A DNA stretch of 64,000 bases from Lineolata rhizophorae (taxonomy: Eukaryota; Ascomycota; Dothideomycetes; Lineolatales; Lineolataceae): positions 421,916 through 485,915 of the forward strand of contig MU001690.1 of assembly GCA_010093515.1 (NCBI GenBank), written 5' to 3'. The notes under the pieces were generated by a model. It had not been told where the DNA came from. It searched no databases and saw nothing but the letters and a program-made list of their open reading frames with translations. The position numbers and the translations under genes were made by a program. Shown one piece after another: positions 1 to 12,400 of the stretch. Positions within the stretch are counted from its first letter, which is position 1. Each line of letters begins with the position of its first letter.

Positions 1-380
1 GTGTGCCTCTTGCTTTCGCACCGATTCCGGGCCCCTTTGACATGTGAAAGCGTCGGGGACGCAGCCCTTGCAAGCCATAACGTCGTCATCCGGACACTGG
101 ACGCGCGCGCCACCGATCCGGGGTTCGCTTCGCATCTGACCGTCGCGGGACCTTGTCCGAGGACAACGTCCTTGCTCAGCTGCCGAGGCTCTGGGGCTGT
201 GCTGCTTTAAATACTACCTTCCTGCGTACCGCCGTCTACTTCTACTGGAAAGCATATCTACTCCATCTTGGTTGCTCCCCATCTCACGCTCTCTAGCGGC
301 ATTGGAACCTTCATCGCATCCATCTAATCTTAGACCCTCCCCTGCGATCTCTTGCCGGTGATAGCACCCCTACTACCACA
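1..380 (+). promoter_or_regulatory. Upstream region of the SCP2 gene
   Basis: No coding exon is supported here. A TATA-like tttaaata lies at 206-213, about 170 nt before the SCP2 start codon, and is followed by pyrimidine-rich sequence as is common in fungal promoters and leaders. An open frame at 1-210 has no recognisable content. Confidence 0.4.
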
Positions 381-1050
381 ATGTCGCTCAAGAACGGTAC
401 TGCGCCGCCGCTCCCTCTTCCCACGTAACCCCTCTCCCTTAAGCTCTCAGCAGCCCGCATGGCAGCGCCTTCGCATCGCATCTCGCCATGCGACTCGTCA
501 CGCTCCGCGCCACATCCCTCTAACATCCCCTACCTTACGCCTCATTCAAAATAGCTAACCACGCGCCCTGCGCAACGCAGACGCCTTCCCCTCCTCCGTC
601 GCCTTCGACGCCATCAAGGCCGCTCTCGAGTCCTCGCCTGCCGAGAAAAAGGACGCCATCAAGAAAGGCGGCGCCATCTTCGCCTTCACGCTGAAGAACA
701 AGGAGGGCAAGCAGGAGAGCTGGTATGTGGATTTGAAGAAGAGCGGGGCCGTGGGCAGCGGGACGGCCCCCGAGGGCGAGAAGCCGGGCGGTGAGCATTG
801 CTTTTTCCTATTCATTATTCCGGCTCCCGCTGCTTCGGTTTTGATTTGCAGGAGGCTGACTTGAAGCCATGTGGCGCTAAATCCAGTCACTCTTCTCATG
901 TCCGACGAGGACTTTGGCAAGCTTATCGACGGCAAGGCGAACTCGCAGAAGCTCTTCATGTCGGGCAAGCTTAAGATTCGCGGCGATATGATGAAGGCGA
1001 CCAAGATGGAGCCTATCCTCAAGAAGGCCAAGACGCAGTCTAAGTTGTAA
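381..1050 (+). CDS. SCP2 sterol/lipid-binding protein, peroxisomal
   Basis: Three exons, 381-396, 581-790 and 887-1050, join in frame to a 129-residue protein that is a single SCP2 (sterol carrier protein 2) domain. The fold is a lipid-binding pocket that shuttles acyl-CoAs and sterols; the closest type is the peroxisomal oleate-induced Pox18 protein of yeasts. The lipid-cap region (motif LLMSDEDF) and the core stretch around LFMSGKLKI near residues 100-108 fit the family. The chain ends in SKL, a canonical type 1 peroxisomal targeting signal. The start is set by a five-codon first exon ending in a GTAC donor; without the 184-nt first intron the SCP2 fold lacks its N terminus. It probably supports fatty acid breakdown in peroxisomes. 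Family assignment is firm; the ligand is inferred. Confidence 0.93.
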
Positions 1051-1947
1051 GATAGTGGTTACGGCGAAGAAGATCTCGTATCTTGAAGGCAGTGTCATCA
1101 AAACATTCTGGCTCTCTTGCCCGATTCCATACTACTGTGTTTTAGGACCGAACGCTTTTGGCGGGTTGATCTTGGCGATACGATAGGGCATCATTGGGCT
1201 CTCATTACTTGTATAGAGCTAAGTATTCATCGAATATCCTTGCCTCCAGCTCTTCACATTAGAGACTGGAGTGACTGCTTTTATCCTCTTTTGCTCATGG
1301 AAATCTAATGCTCGTGATGCGAGTAGATGCGGGCTTAAAGTATACATAGCAACCACTAAAGGTATAAAATAGCCAAGATAAGTCCCAGAACTCAAGATAT
1401 TGTGATCCTACTAGAAAAAGCACTCAGGTACCGTTATATTGGTGGTAAGGATAGCATTAGTCACTCTAGATTCAGTTCGACATAGGAAACGGATATTTAG
1501 ATTTTGGAGGAACTAAACTGATTGCGACCCATGTTTGGTACATCAAAAGCCAAGAGATCAAAATTTGACCGTTCCGACCGTCGTGGCGCTGTCAGACAAA
1601 CGAATAATAGCATGTGTTGCACCCGCGGCCTTGAACTCGCGAGGCAGATTTCAAATGCTTGGCAGGCGTCATCACTCTCGCCAAATTCATATGATTTGCC
1701 AAAACACGAAGGGAACAGCCTCCCTCTTCCAGTTCTAAGTTTCATGGATTTGGATCCCATCCATCCGTGGCGGCAAGATATTATACGATATACAAGTACT
1801 GCGCCACGTTCGATGGAGTCGGCCCGCCATATCACAAGACACCCGCAAACTGCTTCAAATATGACGGACAGCGCTCCAGCTGAACATTTGTCATCTGGTG
1901 ATCGAAGTTCATACTTCTGCTTCCGCATTTCGCGTTGAGACTACAAT
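1051..1947. other. Intergenic region, SCP2 to F-box gene
   Basis: About 0.9 kb. It must hold the SCP2 3' untranslated region and the promoter of the F-box gene. Open frames of 138 and 143 codons overlap on opposite strands at about 1497-1938; neither shows a domain, signal peptide or splice pattern, so I left them out. Confidence 0.5.
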
Positions 1948-4425
1948 ATGGAGGACGTACCTCCTTCGTACGAGTGCGCAAACACGAGAGATTGCTGGCC
2001 ACTTATTGCGCCCTACGTTTGCTCCCTGGATCTCTGCTCCGCAGCTCTCGTGTCCAGAAGATGGCATCAGATCTTTGCCCCGCAACTATGGGGTAATCCG
2101 GCGTCGCATTTCAGCCCCGAGAACGACGTGCTATACGGTATACAGCCCCTATAGCCAACCACGATACGCACGAGCACTAATACTTACCACCACTTCTCCT
2201 CAGTCGCGCTCACCCGCTTCCGCCGCACCCTCTCCTGGGCGCGTCCCAGCGTCCGCGAGCTCACCCACACGCTGCACCTGCCCCCCGCGCACGCCGAGAT
2301 CTACGGTGGCCCGCACGCCGAATGGCTGCGCGACATGCTGGAGCGGCTGCCACGGCTGCAGTCGCTCCTGGTCGACGAGCTGCCCTTCTTCGACCACGCG
2401 TGCCTGACGGCGCTGCGGCACGCAAGCCGGGCGCGCCAGCGCGAGGCGCGCTCCGCGCCGCCGGGCGAGGTGCCCGTCTTCCCGCTACGCCTACTCGACG
2501 CGGCGCGCTGCTTCAACGCCACGAGCACGGGGCTAGCCGAGGCGCTGAGGCACTTCCCCGCGCTAATGTCGCTCGATCTGAGCGGGACGTCGGCGGCGAG
2601 GAATGAAAGTGTGCTGAGAGGCCTGAGAAGTTTGTCTGGGTTGCGGATATTGAAGTTGAGGGGGTTGGGGTTGAGAGATGAGGATTTGAGGACTCTGGCA
2701 GCGGCGATAGGAACCAGGGTGAGGAGTTTGGACGTGCGCGACAATCAGTTGACGGATGAGAGCGCGGGTGTGCTGTTGGAGACCTGCTTGGCTGGGCGAA
2801 GCGACCGGCTTACTCCGGGGCAGAATCAGCAGCCAACAGCGTCCTCTCCTGCGTTGGATCCGCGACTGGGACAGGACCTTCTGGATATATACGAAAGCGA
2901 GGATCTGGATCAGCGGTTGCGGAAGAAACTCATCAGAGATTTCGTTGGTCGTCTGGCCATTGAAGATGGCCAACAAAGTGGAATCACGCACCTCTACATC
3001 TCCAAGAATTTGTTCACCGTTGCGGGAGTTTCTAGATTGCTCGGCTCCAAAAGGTTGCACGTGCTAGACGTGGGCACCTTGCCGCCGGTGCTAGGTCGAG
3101 TTCGCAGACTGCTTGAGCCTGGTCACCGGGAGACGGCCAACTTCGCAACGCCCGGGGCAGAGCAGCTCATCCCAGTGATAGCTTCGTCGGACATGTCCAA
3201 GTTCAGGTATCTGAGGTTCAACTATGCTATTGTAACAGAGGACGCGCCCCTGTCATCCGAGTTTGGCCCCGCCCCAGCAGAAGTTGAAGGCGACCTTGGC
3301 CGGTCAACAAAGCCCAGGAACGTAGATACGTACGAACTTGACGCCACTCCAATGGCTGCGGAACTGGAGCCGGAATCGGAGCCACGGTACGAACTCCCCG
3401 GCGATCCGGTTCCTCCCAGCGCCATGCCTTCTCGTGCCAAGCCCTCCGTAGCGCGAAACATGGACGAGCCCGTTTGCCCGCCTGTCCGGAGAGGAAGTAT
3501 TTACGCTCCGGAGGTTGTCGATGAGGAGCCCGTCCTCAATGCAGCAGGGTCCGGCTCATGGCCGCGCAGTCCCCTTAATCCTTTCTCCCCGGTTTCACCA
3601 CTAGCGAGGCCAACAAGGCCGGGCGGGAATGAGATGCCCTCGCCGACATACACCACGTCGGCCCACGATCGCCGCGCTCGTCTGACTCTAGAGCAATCGA
3701 AAGAGCATTGCCTACACCCAGGCATGATCCGCAAAGTCCGCACGCTAGTCCTTACCGACGTGCCCATCAAGAGCTCTTCCGCACGAGTGCCCTACCGCAT
3801 CGTTCAGTTTATCAAGGATTGCGCCGAAGAAGTGCGCATTGCAAGACTGCAAGCGAACGCTACATACGCACTGCCGCCGGGCCGGAGCCGACAGGCCGCC
3901 GAGCGTGACTACGCCCGTTCGATATTCGCTATGCGCCGCATCGTGCTGGAATTGGCGCCAGAGGTAGATCCAGATGAAATGAACACGGACGCCAAGAGAG
4001 CGGGCTGGAAACAGACCAAGTCGTCAACGGAGGACCCGGACTCTGAGGCGTTGTGGTCAGCGGCCGAGAACGACTTCTCCTTCTTCAACGATGATTTCGA
4101 ATGCGGGCTTATCGATTCTGAATTCAGTGGGCGGATGCCGCTGACGGACGACAAGTTTGCGATTGTGGAGGCGCAGGATGCGCCGCAGGCACACACAAAT
4201 TCGACGGCAGGTCAACATGATGCGATTGATGTTGTTTCGGAAATTTCTAAGTATAGGAAAAGGACGAGAGCTGCGTATGAAAGAGCACAGGCACAAGGAA
4301 CGAGCACAACTGAGAGTGAAGAACATTGGCCTGGTGATGTTACAGTGGTGTGGCCACAGTCTGACCAGAGGGGAACGGTGGATTGGTACGGCAACTTCTA
4401 CGAGAAGGACTGGTACTATCGATAA
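1948..4425 (+). CDS. F-box-like, leucine-rich repeat protein
   Basis: Two exons, 1948-2137 and 2204-4425, give 803 residues. Residues about 10-50 look like an F-box (CWPLIAPYV, then AALVSRRWHQIFAPQLW), the element that binds Skp1 in SCF ubiquitin ligases. Leucine-rich repeats follow at about residues 90-220 (MSLDLSGTS, LRILKLRGLGL, VRSLDVRDNQL) and again near LHVLDVGTLPP. The C-terminal half is low in complexity, rich in Pro, Ser and Glu, and probably disordered. Such proteins usually select substrates for ubiquitination, but the target cannot be read from the sequence. The intron has a GTATAC donor and a CTCCTCAG acceptor. The gene converges on the bZIP gene, with only 112 nt between the two stop codons. 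Confidence 0.85.
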
Positions 4426-4537
4426 ACACGCTCCGCGATTTTGTCCGACTAAACAGTAAACCTCTTTCCTGACGCCTTAGAACCAACATTCTGTCCGGAT
4501 TAGTCGATACATGGAATGATACAGCATATTAAAATGT

Positions 4538-6021
4538 TCATTCTTCTCCTCGCATCGCCCACCACCATCGGCTGCACTCCCACATCTCCTCATCCACCAG
4601 GGCCGACCATTTCTCAAGGAACCATCTCTTGGCTTCCCAGCTCCGCCTATCCCATGGCACTCCCGACGCTCGCCTATCGCTCTGGGCAACGTTTCCCCAG
4701 CATACCAAGCCGCCATTCAGCATGTCGTTTATGAAGTCGAGCTGGTCGAAGCCGCTGAGCGCCAGCGTCATGATTGACTTCTCGCGCATGCCCGAGAAGA
4801 TGAGCAAGTCGAGGTAGGACGGGTGCATGAGGGCGAGCTGCGACGCCGTGGGCCGCAGGTCGCGCTTTATCCCCAGGAATGCGGTCGACTGTGCCAGCGA
4901 TGTCGCGACGACGCTGCAGGGCTTCCCGTGCAATGAGGGGCGGAAGAAGGGCGACGGCTTTTCCTCGAAAAACATGCTGGGTGTGATGCCGATGGTTTCA
5001 CCGATGGCGAGCGAGGCCGTTACCCAGACCTGGTCCGAGAGGTTGAGGTAGTTGCGTTGCGGGCTCGCCCCTGCGGTTGGTGACAGACTCTGTGTGTGGT
5101 AGATCACTGCGTTGGACTGGATGGACGTGCCGTAGGATGGGGGCGGAAGCGTCCCGGTGCGATAGGCTTCGGGTTGGCCCGTCCTAGACCCTAGGGAAGA
5201 AGATCCCAAGAACAACGAGCTATCGTTCGGCGTGGATATGGAGGATTCGCTACTGCTTGCCTGGTTTCCCGGCCGCTCAAGCTCTGGCAAAAGAGGAGGG
5301 ATTTCAAGATCGCCTAAGTCTTCTACTCTAGGTGTGGCATTTCGTATCGGGAGAGGTCCATCCAGGGACAGCGATATGTTCCAGCCATTCAGCGAACTTT
5401 GCCACTCAACTCCGTCCACGAGATTAGACGACGCATAGTCGTTCAGTCCCCCATCGGGCGCTAAGGACGTGGGGTCGGTTATTGGTGCATCAAATGGTGG
5501 AATGGGATTATCTAATCCCACACTGGCAATAAGGTCGTCGAAAAGTCCCTCAATTCCGGCGGGCTGGTCGGCTGCATCACTTCCACCAACGTCCACACCC
5601 GCCACTCCTGAGTGCGACTTGGCGGCTGGCCCAACATTTTCAGCGTTGGGTGCCGATTCCGGCGTCGGTGCGGACTGCGGACGAGCATCTGTTGGTTGGT
5701 TGTTTAAACTTTCGTTCTGCTCCTTGCCGCTAGCACGAGCCGCGATCTGCTCCTCCAACTCCTTAATCTTTTGTTTCTGTCTCTCACCTACAAAAGTCAC
5801 GGGTCAGTTACTTAATCAAGACACAATGGGGACTTCGGAGTTCCCGCCCGATATGGAGTGGATGTGGTGAGCATACGGTATGTTTTCTGGGCCCGCCTGT
5901 TTTGAGCGCGCCGTTCCTCCGTGCGCGGCCGCACGCGCTTCTTCTTCTCTGTAGCCGCCGGCTTTGGCTCCGCCTGATTTGCTGCCGCGACTGTCTTCCT
6001 GCTGTCGGTCGACTGCTCCAT
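4538..6021 (-). CDS. bZIP transcription factor with DUF3425 domain
   Basis: Exons 5877-6021 and 4538-5787 on the minus strand encode 464 residues. The basic region (residues 26-51; motif RRAQNRRAQKTYRER, with the conserved N-x7-R spacing at N41 and R49) is split by the intron and becomes complete only after splicing. A short leucine zipper follows (KIKELEEQI). Residues about 310-440 resemble DUF3425, with the LRPTASQLALMHP motif. This bZIP plus DUF3425 layout is common in filamentous fungi, where several members control secondary metabolism or stress responses. The middle is acidic and Ser/Pro-rich and is probably the activation region. The ATG at 6021 is the first in frame. No biosynthetic cluster adjoins it, so its targets are unknown. 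Confidence 0.9.
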
Positions 6022-7338
6022 GTTGCTATCACTGCAGGGCAAAGGCTAGCGAGGGAGTTCACAGATCGGGAGCTTTTGGGTCTAGGTGTCAGGTCGGGCT
6101 GAGATTGAAGATATGGATTATGTCGTCGCAAGGCACCAGCATCTTGCCTATGATCGCCCAAACGCGCTAAGGAGCCAACCCTTGAGTCATCACTGCGTGA
6201 TGTGCGCCACTCCTTTCGGCAGCAAGGACGCACGCGATGTTTGTCAGCAGCTACCTGGGACGGGGAACTCGGACAGGGAGGGATGAGGTGATCCCATCAA
6301 AGGCTGTCGGCAGTTTGGCCAATGGAGTCGCTCCCCCACTCTCGACCTTAGTCCGAAAAAGCAGCAGCGCCAAAGGATTCCGAAGTAGATACGTCCGTAC
6401 CGCCTTTGCTGCTGCGCATTTGCCTGTTCCGTCACCTTTCTAGCTTGTGCTTCGTGAGCAAGTAGAATTTCTTTTTGCAAGCAACCTTACGAAAGTTGCC
6501 TGACATTTGCTCTGGATCCGAATGTTGGACCCGTGAATGACGCGTGTGGCTTAATCTTGTCGAGTGTATAGCCTCCAAACCTGACTAATGGGACAGTCTC
6601 GCGTCATCCTAGCAGTACGGCCGCGCCAAAGATGACGAGGTATAAAGTAAATCTCATCCGCGGCCTTTCGCCGTACGATGAACGTGATATTGTCTGGCAT
6701 GGATGGTGTCTTGGCCCTTTATTTATGCACGCCAGCACATTACTACTTCAGCGACGCGAGAATTCGTCCAAGTCACTCTATAGCATTCCAAACTCACGAG
6801 CTTAGAATCGTCAGTAGCGAACAAGAATGGTAAACCGTCCCACGAACCTCAATAAGTACCGCGACCGCAAGTATTCCGCATCTCCAAGGTCACAATACAT
6901 AGTTAGTCTCACACGATGCCTTATCAACCTGGACATCACGTGTACAGACAAGCGAACTCGGAGCACTCCTTGATGTAGACACGGGGTTCAACCTCCGTTT
7001 CCAATACAACACAATTCCTGTCAACTTCTGTCTGCGTCCTTAAATGTCCACACTACGTGAGTTAGTCTGCATTGCCACTCCTTTTTAAACGAGAATATAT
7101 CAGTTCTACGCTTCCTAGTGACAGCACCGTTATCATTAGTATAGAATCACTAATCGTCTTTCTAGCATTTACGGTCGCAAAACTGTATTCAAGTGCTCGT
7201 TTCTCGAAGATAAGTATGCGCGTACGGTTGAACCACTACCGTATGTTCGGCCGATTCCTCAGACTAGCAGGCATATGCAAATCTCCATCCTATTTCAGTA
7301 AAAGATGGATTCGAGTTTTTATTCCAGCATACTAATGT

Positions 7339-7355
7339 ATGCACGCTGCGTGCAT
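7339..7355. repeat. Perfect 8-bp inverted repeat
   Basis: atgcacgc, one spacer base, gcgtgcat. It lies about 530 nt upstream of the esterase start and 1.3 kb upstream of the bZIP start. The symmetry would suit a dimeric DNA-binding protein, but this is inference only. Confidence 0.4.
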
Positions 7356-7775
7356 CAAGCAATTCAAGGATTTTCGTCTTACCTAACCCGCCATTATGGG
7401 ACGAGCCAACAGCAAAACGAGCTCAGCCTGTTCTAGGAAAATGGCCGTTCATTTTGAAGTTGGTAAACGGGTCCGCTCACACCCTTATATGCGGGTACGG
7501 AGTAAACTTGCACCAAACCTTTCTACTTCGAACCAAACTCCACTCGGTCGGGCTATTTGGCCCGCGCGCAACCCACCGGTGCGGACGAATGCGAAGCATG
7601 GCTTTGCCCCGTTTCAAACTTTGACCCAAACGGAACGTTGAACTGAGACAGGAAGAAGTGATATCTAGAAGTGTATATATACACTGCCGAGAACCCTGTT
7701 AAGGGAAATAAAGTAGTCTAGCCCGACAGAATCTGAGACGACGGTTCCGAGCCTTTTCGGTCTGACATGATAAAA

Positions 7776-7783
7776 TATAAATA
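7776..7783 (+). promoter_or_regulatory. TATA box of the esterase gene
   Basis: tataaata, 105 nt before the esterase ATG. A second AT-only palindrome (gtgtatatatacac, 7671-7684) lies about 90 nt further upstream. Spacing suits a fungal core promoter. Confidence 0.5.
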
Positions 7784-7887
7784 CACATCCAATCCGCCAT
7801 GCCTTGACAGAAGCTCCAACCACAATCGTCATTCGGTGATATCTTAACATGATTTGATTCGTTAGTTGTTCAATCAAGTCGTTGACC

Positions 7888-9083
7888 ATGACGATCGGAA
7901 ATACGCAACACTACACGGACATGGATCCGGAGTTTGCTGAGGTTCGCATGTTCTCTAGTTGAATGAACTCTGCCGTTACGAAGCCAACGCTCACTCACAC
8001 AAACTCTAAGTTCCTCAAATCCCTAGGTGGCAGGGAGAACCTCCCTATCCCCGAGACCGTTTCTGAGCAGCGTGCTGCCTTTGACAACATGTTAAACATG
8101 TCGAATGACATAAACAGCGACCTGAACACCGGCAGAAAGGAAGAGGAAGTGACAATCACCCTACGAGATGGCGCCACGGTTCCCGCTCGCGTATACGCTC
8201 CGAAGGAAATCCCGGCAGACGGTGCGCCTCTGGTGTCTCATATCCACGGCGGAGGCTTTCTCTCTGGAAACCTCGACATGGACGAGCCTCTCTGCCGCGA
8301 GTTTTGTGACAAGCTTGGATGTGTCGTGGTCAACTTGACGTACCGTCTGGCTCCCGAGCACCCGTTTCCGATCGGGATCAAGGATGCTATCGAGGGCGTC
8401 AAGTGGGTGAGAATGCATATTCTCCCACGCGTTCGAGGATTGCTATGAACTAACAGCGATGGATTACAAAGGCCGCCAAAAACGGACCCTCGTATGGAGC
8501 CAACCCAAAAAAGGCAACTATCCTCGGTGGCAGAAGTGCCGGAGGGAATTTTGCGGGTGTGATCGCGCATCTGGCTCGTGACGAGGGTTGGACTCCTCCG
8601 CTCACTGGCCTCTTCCTTTCCGTCCCATATCTCCTCGATCCATCGACGCTTCCGGAGAAGTACAAGGATCGGGATCAAAGCGCAAAGATTGACGACAGCA
8701 TAACAATCAACAAGAAGACCATTGAGTCAATCTTAGGTCGGTCTGCTAATAGAACGAACTAGCTGACTCCGGCTGACATTATGATAGATGCTTATAAGCC
8801 TGATCTAACCTCGCCTCTGTTCGACGTATTCAACTATCCGAATGGCCATAAGAACCTTCCGCCGACGTATATGCACGTCTGCGGGCTGGATCCCTTGAGA
8901 GATGAAGATCTCATCTTCGAGGAGATCCTGCGGACTGAATGTGACGTGAAGACAAGGCTGGATGTATACCCTGGCTTGCCTCATGGGTTTTGGCAGTGGA
9001 CAAAACTGAACGCGACGAAAAAGTATTTCAACGACACTGTGGAAGGAATGAAATGGCTCGTTGAACAGAGCGGCGGGGCATAG
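7888..9083 (+). CDS. Alpha/beta-hydrolase esterase, HSL family
   Basis: Four exons, 7888-7941, 8011-8406, 8457-8736 and 8788-9083, join to 341 residues. The protein belongs to the hormone-sensitive-lipase-like alpha/beta hydrolases (Abhydrolase_3). It has the HGGGF oxyanion motif at 97-101, the nucleophile elbow GRSAG (Ser177), Asp278 in GLDPLRDE and His309 in LPHGFW, so the catalytic triad is complete. No signal peptide is seen, so it is probably cytosolic and cleaves small esters or lactones. Exon 1 supplies the usual start MDPEFAEFL. Its donor GTTCGC is weak, yet the join restores the family N terminus exactly. An alternative start at 7963 would remove the MDPEF helix. The substrate is unknown. 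Confidence 0.88.
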
Positions 9084-9466
9084 TATTTTTGTCAGACCTC
9101 GACAGACGATAACTATGCATCATGGGAGCATTAGGGGAATGGAGAATTGACCTCGGCCTACTTGAAAAGCCTTTTTTGAGTTGATGGCTTTCAAGTGGCT
9201 AGCCTCTTGAGTGAAGACCTTCCGCGCTCTTTTTAGAGTTAGCACTTGCAAGAGAAGAGCTCAATAATGACTTCGCACATAGTTTCGCCAGGCAAATGCT
9301 CACTTAGAGAGATTCAAGACTCCGGAGACGTAAGACAAGAAGTCTACGTTGAGTTCATTTAGTCGTTTATTTCTCAGACACAATTTGTACTTTGCTATAT
9401 CTTAAGCTCACCAACATAGGCCGTCCAGTGATCTCCAAAAACCAGCAAAGAAAAGAACATTACCAT
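9084..9466. other. Intergenic region between convergent genes
   Basis: 383 nt between the ends of the esterase and glycosyltransferase genes. Only 3' untranslated sequence is expected, and I see no other feature. Confidence 0.5.
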
Positions 9467-12400
9467 TTACTGGGCTGCGCTACCACTACCCCCTTCCCCA
9501 TTTGTGTTCGCACCGGGCAGTCCGTTTGGCGCAACATTCCCAGCACCTTCTCCGCCCCCCCCAATCACACCAGTCTCTTGCGCTTCCGCCTCCGCCTCCT
9601 GCACTGCCAACGCAGGCGCCACGCTCTTCGAGCTTTCTCCCACCTGGCCTTCCCTGCGCACGCTCATCTCGAGCGCCCTCCGTAAATCCTCGTCCTCGCT
9701 ATCAGCACCGCTCTGACCTGCGCTGGCTGCTCGCGTACCGCCGGCCTTCTCTGTGCGCTGCCGCCTCAGGTCCTGCATCCTCCGCCTGTGTTCTTCCTCG
9801 GCCAGACTCTGGCGTTTGATGTAGTTGAGCACGACCTCTTCCTCTTCGCGGTCCTTCTGGCCCGCTTCATGCGCCAGCCGACTCTCCTCCATCGCACGGC
9901 GTAGCTGCTCCTCTTCCTCCGCCGCCGCCGCGGCTTCATCATCTCCTGTTGTCGTGCCTGCGGCGGCGGCAGCAGCAGCTTCCTTCTCCTCTTGCAACTT
10001 CCTACTCTCTTCCACCGCCCTCCTCACCTCTTCCTCCTCCTCCTCCGCCTGCCTATCCCTCACAGCAGCTTCCTCGGGATCCTCTTCGTCCGACGAATCC
10101 CACTCGCTATCGCTCGTATGCTTCCCCTTCGTCAACCTCAAGCTCTTCTCGAGCGCCTCCTCCAGCTCCCTCGCCTGCGCCTCGTCCGCGCCCTGCTCCC
10201 GCGCCGCCGCGATGCTCTCGCGGATCGCGCGCTCCAGCTCCTCCTCGTCGGCGTCCTCGTCCACCTGCGCGCGCCGCCGCCGCAGCTCCGCCTCCTGCTG
10301 CATCTCGGCGACGCTCTCGCGGATCGCGCGCTCGAGCTCCTCGTCCTCGGCCTGGGTGCCCGCGCCGCCGCGCGCCGCCTGCGCCGCCGCTATCGACTGG
10401 TGGATCGCTTCCTCGAGTTCGGCGGCCTCGGCATCGCGAGCGGCCTGCTCGCGCTCCATGGCCGCCTGCGCCTTCTCCACCGAATACTTCTCCTCTTCGG
10501 CGGACGGGTACGGGACCGCGGAAGCGGGCGCTGAAGGCCCCCGCGAGCTCTCGGCTTCCCTACCATCCAGTTCTGGCGTCGGCGCGTCGCGCGCCAGAGA
10601 AGGCGACGACGGTGGCATCGGGACATTGAGCGTTGACCTTGACGCGAAGTGATTCCCCAAGAATGAGCAGCTATCGTTGCCTCTAATCTCGCCCCTCTCG
10701 CCCAGCCTAGCCTTCCCTTTGCTCTTGAGCCTTTCCCTCCGCTTTTGCCTATGCTTATCCAACAGCCCCTGGATGATCTCCAACTGCTCCTCGCCGGGAT
10801 TCTTCTTCCTCTTGACGCCTCCATCTCGAAGGAGTTCATTCCACTTACGCAGGACTTCGGCCCTCTCCTCGGCAGTAGAGTTGGCCCAGTCTTCGTACCC
10901 CTGGGCAGTGCGCGCCGCAATGATGTAGTTCTGTGCCGACGCACCATAGAGCTTCTGGACCTCCTTATAAACACCCTTAAACGCGTAGCCCGGGAGAGCC
11001 CAGAGGCCAGCTCCAGGCTTCACTGCGGCACCTGCGATGCCTCTACCAATGCCCTTGACGAAGCCCTCGGCGCCTTCCTTCTTAGCGCCTTGGTAAGGTT
11101 GGACGAACACGCCCGTGATGCCGTCAAAGAACCCATAGCCTAGTTCTTTGACAGCGGTGCGTAGGCCCGAGTTGAGCCCCGTAACTTTGTCGACCTGGCG
11201 CACCTCTTCGCCGTACAGCTTGGGCAGGTTGTGGAACCCCTTGGATAAGCCCATCGTGAAGTCCATGGGTGACTTGAGCCCCGCACCTACAATGCGTGAA
11301 ACACCTTTGCCAGTGCCAAGCGCCGTTCCGATGATTTGAGAACCGCTCGCGGGCGGATCTTGGCCAATGCCGGTGCCAGTGAGGCTGTCTGCATGCGACC
11401 GCGCCCGCTGCGAGGACGCTGGCCTAGACGGCGATTCGTGTCTCGAACGAGACCCAGAACCGGATCTCGACCTCTGCCTCGCGTGTGAGAGCGCCTGCGC
11501 TAAGGAGCTTTGTCGGCGGGCTGGTTGAGCTGTCGAAGAATCATTAGATTGCACAGGCGACACCACTACCGACGAGTTAGGACTATCAGACTCTGCCGAC
11601 GTCGCACTATGGACGCTTAGCCGCGGATTTACTGCCGAGATCGATGATCCAGTAGGCTCTGTGGTCGTGCTGGTTAAGGAAGATGGCGGCGTTCCCGCTG
11701 GTAGTTCGACGGCCTTCTGTGCCTTGCTGCGGCCATCGGCGGCAGATTGGCTTGCCGAAGAAGACCCTGCCTGCGCCTGAGAAGATGCAACCTGCTTCTG
11801 CGTGTCTGGGTGGATGCGCAGAGCTTTGAGAGTCTCGATGGGGAAATCTGCAACACCCATCAACATGCTAGAAGCTGTTCCAACGAGGGCAGCGGCACCG
11901 CCAGTAACCGGATCCCAAGGTCCGTCGTCGATTACGTAGTCACGAGGAGTGTATCTGTGCGTAATTAGCCTTCTAGTTATTCGAACCTTTTGGAGACCAA
12001 CAACTTACATCTTGAGCTCGCTAAAATTCAATAGGCCTTCATTTGCAAGCACAGTAGCTGCCAGGGGACTCAGACGAACTTGCGTTCTCTTGACACGCCA
12101 TACGGCAGTCCGACCTGGCAGAACCGAACATCGCATCTTATCCACGTTCAACATTTGGTGGAAGGATTGTGCGCCGACATCACTCCCCTTTTCTTCCTTG
12201 ATCTTGTCGGCTAGTTCCTGGGCCCGATCTAGGGACGACGGCTTCAGCGCGTCCTGAATAGCTTCAGCCAGTTTTTCCGCCGTGAGCTGCTTGTGAGGGA
12301 TAGGCGCAGGCCCGGCCCCTGCACGATGGACCATTGCACCCCAGAAGGGCTGGTCGCCGAAAAACGGCACGACGACAGTAGGCCTTCCCATGGCGATGCC

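Larger units (their letters stand above)
6022..7887. other. Gene-free region between bZIP and esterase genes
   Basis: About 1.9 kb between two divergently transcribed genes, so it holds both promoters. Short open frames are present but none is convincing. Two perfect palindromic elements lie here, at 7339-7355 and 7671-7684. Confidence 0.5.

Noticed and set aside
1497-1938. Overlapping open frames of 138 and 143 codons on opposite strands
   Set aside because: No domain, signal peptide or splice context; they sit in the promoter side of the F-box gene.
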